From MGNI01 sp964353875 (GTDB lineage Bacteria; Chloroflexota; Anaerolineae; Anaerolineales; E44-bin32), in contig CAYGXU010000098.1 in the NCBI GenBank assembly GCA_964353875.1, positions 1 through 12,339 of the forward strand: 12,339 nucleotides of DNA, written 5' to 3'. This document shows positions 1-5,743 of this stretch, piece after piece (position 1 is the stretch's first letter; each line of letters begins with the position of its first letter). Below the pieces are notes generated by a model, which saw nothing but the letters and a program-made list of their open reading frames with translations, made no database searches and was not told the origin of the DNA. A program made the translations under genes and the position numbers.

Positions 1-8
1 CCGGAGGA

Positions 9-93
9 GCTTCCACATCCCTCACCGCATCTAGCGGGGCTTCCATGCCCCGCCGAGCATCCATCCGCTTCACAACCCAGCAGTGTGGAAGCC
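9..93. repeat. Nested short inverted repeats at the window edge
   Basis: GCGGGGC (34-40), a 6-nt loop and GCCCCGC (47-53) form a perfect 7-bp stem. It is enclosed by a 9-bp inverted pair, GCTTCCACA (9-17) and TGTGGAAGC (84-92). The 8-mer GGCTTCCA (38-45) recurs inverted as TGGAAGCC at 86-93 and 140-147. No T-run follows the stem on either strand, so it does not look like an intrinsic terminator. No coding sequence is visible in 1-229; this is the region downstream of the minus-strand rtcB gene. Function is unknown, and it may be the edge of a repeat family extending outside the window. Confidence 0.4.
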
Positions 94-209
94 GCCTCAG
101 CTTTGAATTTCCATTTAGGCAAAACAGCATTTATCTCGCTGGAAGCCAATAAAGGATGGTTATTTATCCAACAAAACCATGTCGATTAACTGCCAAGTCG
201 AAAGCCCCC

Positions 210-224
210 AAAAAGAGTACCTCT
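210..224 (-). terminator. Weak possible terminator after rtcB
   Basis: Read on the minus strand, 5 nt past the rtcB stop codon, the sequence is AGAG-GTA-CTCT followed by TTTTG. The 4-bp stem is too short for a convincing intrinsic terminator; position and the short U-run are the only support. Confidence 0.2.
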
Positions 225-229
225 GAAAA

Positions 230-1681
230 TCATCCTTTAATCACAGCGATAGGCTGCAAGCGCGCCACTCTAACCGCGATGCCTGCCTTCGTAACTACAT
301 CGACGACCGTATCCACGTCTTTATACGCTTGCGGGGCTTCCTCTGCCAGACCAGGCATGGAGCCCGCCAAGATATAAATCCCGCTTGACTCCAACTTCGA
401 TTTCAGTTGATCACCCCGAATGCTCTTCTTCGCGCGTTGCCTGCTCATGAGGCGACCCGCTCCATGGCAGCTTGATCCGAAGGATTGCTGCATACTTTTC
501 TCAGTGCCTAATAGCACCCAGGAGGCAGTACCCATGCTCCCTGGTACCAACACAGGCTGCCCCAGCGGACGATAGTGCTCTGGTAGACCGGCAAAACCAG
601 GGCCGAAAGCCCGGGTAGCCCCTTTACGATGGACACAGACTTTCACTTTCTTGCCATCAACCACATGCTCCTCGATCTTCCCTATGTTATGTGCAATGTC
701 ATATACCTGGTGAAGCTCCCAATTGCGGACTTTCCCAGCCAAGACCTGTTCGAAAGCTTTTCTAGAATGGGAGGCAAGCACTTGTCGATTGGCGAAGGCG
801 TAATTGGCGGCGCACCCCATAGCCGATAGATAGCGTTTGCCCTCAGGTGATTCCAGAGGCGCGCACACAAGCTCTCGATCAGGAAGTTGAATACCATATT
901 TCCGGACTGCGCCCTGCAACTCACTAACATAATCAGAACAAACCTGATGCCCAAAGCCGCGCGAGCCGCAATGGATCTGCAAAGCAAGACACCCTACTCT
1001 GAGCCGCATAGCTTCAGCCGCTTCTGGATGGTAAATGTGTTCGACAATGTCCACCTCGATGAAGTGATTTCCAGCTCCCAGGGTCCCCAACTGATTGATG
1101 CCTCTCTCCTTCGCTCTTTTGCTGACGGTGCCCGGATCCGCCTCATCCAACTTTCCTCCCTCTTCTGTACACTCCAAGTCATCCGGACGCGCATAACCAT
1201 TTTTCAAAGCCCATTGTGAGCCAAGCCGGCATACGGCATCTAACTCCTTCGTAGTGAGCGAAAGGTGACCCTCAACGCCCACACCACTGGGGCAATTGGC
1301 ATAGAGCGCGGCAGCGAGATCTTTTATGTAGGGCTTCGCGGCATCATTTTCAATTTGAGTGGAAAGCAGCCGCACACCACAATTGATATCGTAGCCGATC
1401 CCTCCGGGCGAGATAACCCCATCGGATAATCTAGTCGCTGCCACACCGCCAATGGGAAAACCATAACCTTGATGGACATCAGGCATCACGACCACATGAC
1501 TGACTAATCCAGGTAATGTGCTCGCATTCACCGCCTGTACGAGTGAAAGATCCTGCATAGCGGCTTCGAGGATGTCATCATTCACAAATAATCGAACAGG
1601 GACGCGCATATCCTCTCGAAAGGATACGGGAATTTCCCAAACCACATCATCGACCCGCCTCAGATCTTGCTTTCTAATCAT
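230..1681 (-). CDS. rtcB: RNA-splicing ligase RtcB (3'-phosphate/5'-OH RNA ligase)
   Basis: This is the GTP- and Mn2+-dependent ligase that joins RNA 2',3'-cyclic phosphate or 3'-phosphate ends to 5'-OH ends. It acts in tRNA splicing in archaea and in RNA repair in bacteria. The 483-residue protein is full length for the long (archaeal-type) family; the Pyrococcus enzyme is about 481. Metal ligands are in register: D98 and C101 (GYDINCGVRLL), H206 (GAGNHFIEV), H237 (HCGSRG) and H331 (HNIGK). The guanylylated histidine is H406 in SSCHGAGR. DVHQGYGFPIGG (68-79) and HRKGATRA (351-358) are also canonical. The ATG is preceded by a strong GGGAGGAGG Shine-Dalgarno 17 nt after the archease stop, so the two genes form an operon. 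No lesion is seen; the enzyme should be active. Identification is very secure; the physiological RNA substrate is not visible from sequence. Confidence 0.97.
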   Translation of the reverse strand: MIRKQDLRRVDDVVWEIPVSFREDMRVPVRLFVNDDILEAAMQDLSLVQAVNASTLPGLVSHVVVMPDVHQGYGFPIGGVAATRLSDGVISPGGIGYDINCGVRLLSTQIENDAAKPYIKDLAAALYANCPSGVGVEGHLSLTTKELDAVCRLGSQWALKNGYARPDDLECTEEGGKLDEADPGTVSKRAKERGINQLGTLGAGNHFIEVDIVEHIYHPEAAEAMRLRVGCLALQIHCGSRGFGHQVCSDYVSELQGAVRKYGIQLPDRELVCAPLESPEGKRYLSAMGCAANYAFANRQVLASHSRKAFEQVLAGKVRNWELHQVYDIAHNIGKIEEHVVDGKKVKVCVHRKGATRAFGPGFAGLPEHYRPLGQPVLVPGSMGTASWVLLGTEKSMQQSFGSSCHGAGRLMSRQRAKKSIRGDQLKSKLESSGIYILAGSMPGLAEEAPQAYKDVDTVVDVVTKAGIAVRVARLQPIAVIKG

Positions 1682-1698
1682 GATTTCCTCCTCCCCTC

Positions 1699-2103
1699 TT
1701 ATACATCGAAAACGATGGTCGTTTCTAAACCGTTCTCTGTCTCGTTGATCTTCAATCCATGATAGGTCACCGCTTTAATTTCCTTGGTTGGGCAGATATT
1801 AGGTATTTGCTCAATGAGTGCAATCATGTGGTTCCCATTTTCCAGCTCTATTTCCATCTCCCCAATCCCAACGCGCTTACTTTCGATGAGATAGAGCAAC
1901 TCCTGTAACCATTCTACCAATAGGCTTTCCCGATCGAGAGACTCGAGCTCGATCCGGATCACCACTCCAGGTGTATTATCTGATTGAAACCCCATCAATT
2001 GCAGCATCCCTTTGGCTGCATTTATTAATAAACCAGTCATATTCTCAGCGTGAATTCGTAAAGCCCAATCCGCAGTATGCTCGATCTCACGATAAGAACA
2101 CAT
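1699..2103 (-). CDS. Archease, RtcB activator/cofactor protein
   Basis: Archease accelerates RtcB guanylylation and turnover and broadens its nucleotide use; it is a small acidic metal-binding protein acting with RtcB in the cytoplasm. The 134-residue protein fits the usual size of about 140. It starts with the family signature YREIEHTADWALRIHA (residues 4-19, with the metal-binding aspartate in HTAD), has a LLVEWLQELLYL helix (61-72) and ends with KAVTYHGL (110-117) and a terminal VFDV whose aspartate is expected to bind metal. It is the promoter-proximal gene of a two-gene minus-strand operon with rtcB, which follows after 17 nt. The ATG has a GGAG Shine-Dalgarno with 7-nt spacing (2111-2114 on the plus strand), fixing this start. 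The start faces the FHA gene across a 69-nt divergent control region. Confidence 0.93.
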   Translation of the reverse strand: MCSYREIEHTADWALRIHAENMTGLLINAAKGMLQLMGFQSDNTPGVVIRIELESLDRESLLVEWLQELLYLIESKRVGIGEMEIELENGNHMIALIEQIPNICPTKEIKAVTYHGLKINETENGLETTIVFDV

Positions 2104-2128
2104 CTCTCAACTCCATTGTTTCCAGGCT

Positions 2129-2140
2129 CAAGGTACCTTG
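2129..2140. promoter_or_regulatory. Perfect 12-bp palindrome, possible operator
   Basis: CAAGGTACCTTG is its own reverse complement. It lies in the 69-nt region between the divergent archease and FHA genes and overlaps by 3 nt the predicted -35 element (TTGTGG, 2138-2143) of the FHA promoter. A dimeric repressor bound here could control either direction. The core AGGTACCTT recurs once, at 8751-8759 upstream of ffh, which may be chance. No binding protein is encoded nearby. Confidence 0.35.
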
Positions 2141-2165
2141 TGGATCTAAGTTGGATGCGTATAAT
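2138..2165 (+). promoter_or_regulatory. Promoter for a probable leaderless FHA mRNA
   Basis: TTGTGG (2138-2143), a 16-nt spacer and a consensus TATAAT (2160-2165) precede the ATG at 2173 by 7 nt. A sigma-70 start site would fall on or next to the A of that ATG, giving a leaderless transcript. This agrees with the absence of a Shine-Dalgarno before the ATG. The -10 is exact; the -35 is only a partial match. Confidence 0.55.
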
Positions 2166-2172
2166 CTGGACC

Positions 2173-3015
2173 ATGGAAGAGAAACTGGGTCAGCTTGAAA
2201 AGCTCATCTCTAGATTAATCACCGATTCACTCTTGGGCGCCAGTGGCCGCTTATCCTCCAATGAATCCATCGCGCGCCAACTCACTCAAGAGATCGCGGC
2301 TTGCACACGTGTCGATAGCCACAGTCGAAATTATGCTCCAGATCAGTATACCCTAAGTCTAAACCCATTTGACTTCGAAGAGCTCCAACTTCGCGCTTCC
2401 CATACCCAATCGATCCTATCGAAGCTTCTCCGCAAGGCGTTAGAGGGGATGGACTTCATCATTGCCCGAGATCCCCATGTCACCCTTGCTACCGATCCAA
2501 CGCTGCCCAGAAACGAAGTTCGAGTGATCGCCTGGCATGGCACGGATCCGCTTCAATTTACAAAAGAAATTGACGAGAAGAAAATAGAGAAGCTAAATCA
2601 ACCGCCGCCCGGGGCTTTCTTCCTCATTGAAGGAAAGCGTTATTTTCCTTTAACAGAACGGATCATAAAAATTGGACGGCGCTTGGACAATCACTTGATC
2701 CTTGAAGATCGGCATGTTTCGAGAACACACGCTCAGTTGGAAGTCGTGGAAGGGCGTTATGTCATCATAGATCTGATGTCAACAGCCGGTACACGGATCA
2801 ATGGTCGCCTTATCACTCGCCACACTCTACGGCCTGGCGACATCGTCTCTATCGCGGCCATTCAAATGATCTACGGCGAAGATCCTAGCGGCCCTCCAAA
2901 AGAAATGCCTATCTACAAACCACCATCCACGGCTGACTCAGAGATCGATCAGATTACGCCCCTGGGCCTTCACATTAAATTTGAAAAGACAACGTCTCCC
3001 TATGGCAAGGAATAA
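2173..3015 (+). CDS. FhaA-like protein: DUF3662 domain plus C-terminal FHA domain
   Basis: This is a 280-residue soluble protein. Residues 1-123 match the DUF3662 (FhaA N-terminal) domain: an amphipathic N-terminal helix (EEKLGQLEKLISRL), the APDQYTLSLNPFDFEEL segment and a VRVIAWHG strand. A Pro-rich linker at 143-147 leads to an FHA domain (about 148-236) with G168-R169, S183-R-T-H186 and a terminal NG at 210-211. The asparagine of the usual STNG loop, which contacts phosphothreonine, is Ala205. In Actinobacteria FhaA couples Ser/Thr kinase signalling to wall synthesis (MviN, RodA/PbpA); that role is inferred here from domain order and the downstream SEDS–PBP gene. I chose ATG 2173 because a TATAAT box ends 7 nt before it; upstream in-frame ATGs (2077, 2155) would lie before this promoter or inside the divergent archease gene. 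The C-terminal tail ends in a TPLG motif shared in part with the next FHA protein. Confidence 0.85.
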   Translation: MEEKLGQLEKLISRLITDSLLGASGRLSSNESIARQLTQEIAACTRVDSHSRNYAPDQYTLSLNPFDFEELQLRASHTQSILSKLLRKALEGMDFIIARDPHVTLATDPTLPRNEVRVIAWHGTDPLQFTKEIDEKKIEKLNQPPPGAFFLIEGKRYFPLTERIIKIGRRLDNHLILEDRHVSRTHAQLEVVEGRYVIIDLMSTAGTRINGRLITRHTLRPGDIVSIAAIQMIYGEDPSGPPKEMPIYKPPSTADSEIDQITPLGLHIKFEKTTSPYGKE

Positions 3016-3300
3016 AAGTTACCCGTTGCGTTCCTTGATGAATAGACCTGCTCAAATCATTCTAAGTCAATTCCCATCGGAGATGAAAATCCCATCGAAA
3101 GAAGACCAGATTCTTCATTTGCTCGATGGACGCTATGAGGAACCCATTGTGAGATGCATAATAACTTTTTTTTAAAAGAAAGTGTTGGACCAACCATCAA
3201 TGGCTTGGACAAATTCCAAGTTGATTGTTGGCATCCATTTCATGCAATGAACCAATCTAAAGGGCGTATTCCATAGCGCGGCTTTCTGCTGCAACCAGAG

Positions 3301-3321
3301 ATTTGCGCGATTCGCGCAAAT
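3301..3321. repeat. 21-nt perfect hairpin/palindrome
   Basis: ATTTGCGCG, loop ATT, CGCGCAAAT: two 9-nt arms are exact inverses around a 3-nt loop. No T-tract follows on either strand, so it is not a standard terminator; an operator or RNA stem-loop is possible. It lies about 210 nt upstream of the second FHA gene. Confidence 0.5.
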
Positions 3322-3450
3322 GTTGGCCAGGAATACAATATGATGTTGCATAAACCCTTTGGTGTTAAGCAGGGGGCGGTGTCCACTACTTTCACCGCGG
3401 GAGTACAAGATGCAACACTCTATGGAATGCACCCCAATCTTAAAGCTGGG

Positions 3451-3479
3451 TTGAAAAAGAAGGAAGGGTCTGATAGGAT
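3451..3479 (+). promoter_or_regulatory. Candidate promoter for the second FHA gene
   Basis: TTGAAA (3451-3456), 17-nt spacer, TAGGAT (3474-3479), with TGA directly before the -10 giving an extended -10 element. The predicted start near 3486 leaves a leader of about 43 nt before ATG 3529. The -10 hexamer matches consensus at four of six positions only. Confidence 0.35.
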
Positions 3480-3528
3480 GCAGGGAAATATCAGGCAACA
3501 AATCTCGACCGACTGTCATTAAAGAGTT

Positions 3529-4293
3529 ATGGCAAAACATTCATTGAAACGTATTGAAGAACAACTGGAACGCTGGATCGAGGGTTCGATTGCTCAACTG
3601 ATCGATCCTTACGTCTCAGTAGTCTCACTTTCAAATCAACTCGCACAGGCGATGCAGGCCAGTCTACGCCAAACAGACCAGGGCCTAATCCTTGCCCCGG
3701 ATCATTATCGAATCAGACTCCATCCCCAAACCCTGATGAAATTACAGGCAGCCGTCTCCGGGATTGAAGAGAAATTCGCCTGCGGAGTGCGAGAAACCGC
3801 TCAACAAATGGGGTACACACTCGTTCACGAACCAGTGCTCTCCATGGAACAGGACCCATCCATTCATGAATTGGAGACCTGCATCACCGCCTGGCATCAC
3901 ACGACCCCCTTAGAAGATACAGCCAGAATCCATCAACAACCCCCGGTTGAGACGCCTTCCTATCCGCAGGGAGCCTTTCTCATTGTTGATGGTCGCGATC
4001 ATTTTCCGCTTACGCGACCTGTCATCAATATCGGTCGTCGTCAAGAAAACCACTTGGTTTTAGACAATCCTTTGGTTTCTCGAATGCATGCGCAAATTCG
4101 GGTCAAACAGAGTCACTTTATCCTTTTCGACCTTGGTTCGAAAGCTGGGACATTGGTTCAGGGAATACCCATCGAACAACATATCCTTCAGTCTGGGGAT
4201 GTCATCACAATCGCAGATATCCACTTGGTCTATGTTGAAGAGGAAGATCCACCCACAGATGAAACCATTGGTTTCACCCCTCTTCTGCAATAG
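3529..4293 (+). CDS. Second FhaA-like protein: DUF3662 plus FHA
   Basis: A 254-residue paralogue of the preceding FHA protein with the same plan. Residues 1-123 form the DUF3662 domain (KRIEEQLERWIEGSIAQLI start, LAPDHYRIRLHPQTL, CITAWH end), then a short linker, then an FHA domain at about 149-236 with G169-R170 and S184-R-M-H187. As in its neighbour, the pThr-contact asparagine is replaced by alanine (DLGSKAGT, A206), and the later NG is QG (211-212), so phosphopeptide binding may be weak or altered. The tail TDETIGFTPLLQ resembles the other paralogue's end. Only a weak AAAGAG lies 2 nt before the ATG, so initiation is unusual. The stop codon TAG is followed directly by the next ATG. Role in kinase-linked control of wall synthesis is inferred from family and context. 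The pair probably arose by tandem duplication. Confidence 0.85.
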   Translation: MAKHSLKRIEEQLERWIEGSIAQLIDPYVSVVSLSNQLAQAMQASLRQTDQGLILAPDHYRIRLHPQTLMKLQAAVSGIEEKFACGVRETAQQMGYTLVHEPVLSMEQDPSIHELETCITAWHHTTPLEDTARIHQQPPVETPSYPQGAFLIVDGRDHFPLTRPVINIGRRQENHLVLDNPLVSRMHAQIRVKQSHFILFDLGSKAGTLVQGIPIEQHILQSGDVITIADIHLVYVEEEDPPTDETIGFTPLLQ

Positions 4294-4785
4294 ATGAATT
4301 ACTTAAACTTCGGATGGCAATGGAACATGAACCCCTCAATCTTATTCTTCATTCTCCGTATCTTAATTGCCATTGCACTATATGCATTTCTGATCATCAT
4401 TCTACGCTTCTTATGGAAAGATTTACGCTCCAATCGTGAAGGGTTATCCCTGCCTCCCCCAGCCTATCTCCTCACAATTGAAGGAGCTGAGCTTGAACCT
4501 GCCTATCCTCTGGAAGGGGTTAATCTCCTCGGCCGAGCCGAGGATAACACCATTATCCTCAATGATCCTACGGTCTCTGCTTACCATGCACGTTTTTCTT
4601 ACCAGAGCCGGCAGTGGTGGTTAGAAGATCTGGGTTCGCGCAATGGGACTCAAGTGAACGAAATTATTGTGACAGAACCGCTTGTTGTTACTTATGGGGA
4701 TGAACTCCACTTCGGCCAGGTGCGAATGCAATTTCTCACTGGCGCTTTCTCTACGGACAAAGAAGCATCCACCTCAGGCAATTAA
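4294..4785 (+). CDS. Membrane-anchored FHA protein (FhaB-like)
   Basis: A 163-residue protein with one N-terminal transmembrane helix (about residues 16-41), a basic segment (WKDLRSNR) and a cytoplasmic FHA domain (about 58-147). FHA signatures are G80-R81, S95-A-Y-H98 and a full GSRNGT loop with N117, so unlike the two FhaA-like proteins this domain retains the phosphothreonine-binding asparagine. Size and topology match actinobacterial FhaB (FipA), a PknA/B-phosphorylated protein that helps coordinate division and elongation. The ATG abuts the upstream TAG, which suggests translational coupling; an in-frame ATG at 4327, just before the membrane helix, is an alternative start preceded by a weak ATGGA. 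It is the last gene of the FHA group; the next gene has its own promoters. Confidence 0.83.
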   Translation: MNYLNFGWQWNMNPSILFFILRILIAIALYAFLIIILRFLWKDLRSNREGLSLPPPAYLLTIEGAELEPAYPLEGVNLLGRAEDNTIILNDPTVSAYHARFSYQSRQWWLEDLGSRNGTQVNEIIVTEPLVVTYGDELHFGQVRMQFLTGAFSTDKEASTSGN

Positions 4786-4815
4786 TTGCCAAACAAATTA
4801 GTTCCTCGATATACT
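4786..4815 (+). promoter_or_regulatory. Distal promoter of the mtaP transcription unit
   Basis: TTGCCA (4786-4791), 18-nt spacer, TATACT (4810-4815): five of six matches in each hexamer. Predicted start is near 4822, immediately after the FHA stop codon, so transcription of mtaP can be independent of the FHA genes. Confidence 0.5.
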
Positions 4816-4820
4816 CCCAG

Positions 4821-4849
4821 ATGACAAGCTGTCGTTCCTGTGCTATATT
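4821..4849 (+). promoter_or_regulatory. Proximal promoter of the mtaP transcription unit
   Basis: ATGACA (4821-4826), 17-nt spacer, TATATT (4844-4849): five of six matches in each hexamer. Predicted start near 4856 gives a leader of about 20 nt carrying the GGAGGA ribosome-binding site. The -35 overlaps a small dyad GACA-AGC-TGTC (4823-4833). Confidence 0.5.
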
Positions 4850-4876
4850 TCCCCAAGCTGCTGGCATGGAGGAAAC

Positions 4877-5743
4877 ATGGAAAGAACACCCATCTTAGGC
4901 GTGATTGGCGGGTCGGGACTCTATCAAATGGAAAATCTCCACAACCTGGAGGAATTCGAGCTTGAAACGCCTTTTGGGAAACCTAGTTCACCCATTGTGA
5001 TCGGCGAGTTGCAGGGAAAAACGATCGCCTTCATCGCCCGCCATGGTAGAGGTCATTTCATATCCCCATCGGAAATCAACTATCGAGCCAATATTTACGC
5101 CTTGAAGATGCTTGGTATCGAGCGAGTACTCTCGGTTAGCGCTTGTGGTTCTTTGCGCGAGGATTACGCACCTGGCGAGGTCGTGATCCCTAATCAGGTT
5201 TTTGATCATACCAAAAATAGAGTACGCTCCTTCTTCGGAGACGGCCTGGTCGTCCACCTCAGCATCCCCGATCCTTTTTGCCTCGACTTATCCTCTTTAT
5301 TGGCGGATAGCGTGGAGGATGTTGGAGGGATGGTACACCGCGGAGGCGCTTTTATTACGATTGAAGGACCTCGCTTTTCAACACGCGTCGAATCCAACAC
5401 ATATCGCGCCTGGGGGATGTCCGTTATTGGGATGACCACCTCGCCCGAGGCGTTTTTGGCACGCGAGGCGGAAATGTGCTACGCCGTGATGGCTCACGTT
5501 ACCGATTACGATGTCTGGCATGCCTCTGAAGAACCAGTGACGGTGGAGAGGGTGATCCGGATCCTTATGTCAAACACGCGACTGGCTCAAGACGCGATCG
5601 CGGTGTTGGTGAACAATTTGCCTGAAGTAAGGCAGTGTGACTGTGGACATGCACTCCGTGATTCTCTTATCACCGATCCAAACCGCATCCCGCCAGAGAC
5701 CCGAAAGAGATTGAGCATCCTTGTCAATAGATACCTTTCCTGA
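4877..5743 (+). CDS. mtaP: S-methyl-5'-thioadenosine phosphorylase
   Basis: Phosphorolysis of 5'-methylthioadenosine (by-product of polyamine synthesis and other SAM-using reactions) to adenine and 5-methylthioribose-1-phosphate, feeding purine and methionine salvage. The 288-residue protein has the PNP/MTAP family 2 motifs in order: phosphate-binding GGSGLY (11-16), RHGRGH (55-60), INYRANIYALK (67-77), SACGS (88-92), EGPRFST (163-169), MTTSPEAFLAREA (186-198) and TDYDVW (209-214). The aspartates in TDYD are those that select a 6-amino purine, which favours MTAP over inosine/guanosine phosphorylase. GGAGGA (4868-4873) precedes the ATG. The gene sits between the FHA genes and the SEDS–PBP gene and overlaps the latter's predicted start by 23 nt, so the two are probably co-transcribed although no functional link is evident. 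Confidence 0.92.
   Translation: MERTPILGVIGGSGLYQMENLHNLEEFELETPFGKPSSPIVIGELQGKTIAFIARHGRGHFISPSEINYRANIYALKMLGIERVLSVSACGSLREDYAPGEVVIPNQVFDHTKNRVRSFFGDGLVVHLSIPDPFCLDLSSLLADSVEDVGGMVHRGGAFITIEGPRFSTRVESNTYRAWGMSVIGMTTSPEAFLAREAEMCYAVMAHVTDYDVWHASEEPVTVERVIRILMSNTRLAQDAIAVLVNNLPEVRQCDCGHALRDSLITDPNRIPPETRKRLSILVNRYLS

Larger units (their letters stand above)
3016..3528. other. Gene-poor region between the first two FHA genes
   Basis: No convincing gene lies in these 513 nt. A 57-codon plus-strand reading frame (ATG 3002 overlapping the FHA stop, or ATG 3038, ending at 3175) contains a segment KEDQILHLLDGRYEEPIV that could be the remnant of a real protein; it stops just after a T8 run. From 3184 on there are several small inverted repeats: GTTGG-A-CCAAC (3184-3194), CTTGG-7-CCAAG (3204-3220), TTCAT-GCA-ATGAA (3239-3251) and the 21-nt palindrome at 3301-3321, itself enclosed by GTATTCC (3266-3272) and GGAATAC (3330-3336). 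It may be a decayed gene or a small structured RNA. Confidence 0.35.

Noticed and set aside
34..53. GC-rich hairpin as intrinsic terminator of rtcB
   Set aside because: No T-run follows the stem on either strand and it lies about 180 nt past the stop codon.
2077..2172. N-terminal extension of the first FHA protein from ATG 2077
   Set aside because: It would overlap the divergent archease gene and run through the TATAAT promoter; the added residues do not match DUF3662.
3340..3522. Plus-strand 60-codon open frame before the second FHA gene
   Set aside because: No family resemblance and it would contain the candidate promoter; not supported as a gene.
3172..3540. Minus-strand 122-codon open frame between the FHA genes
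   Set aside because: It overlaps the start of the second FHA gene, has no recognisable domain and an atypical composition; probably fortuitous.
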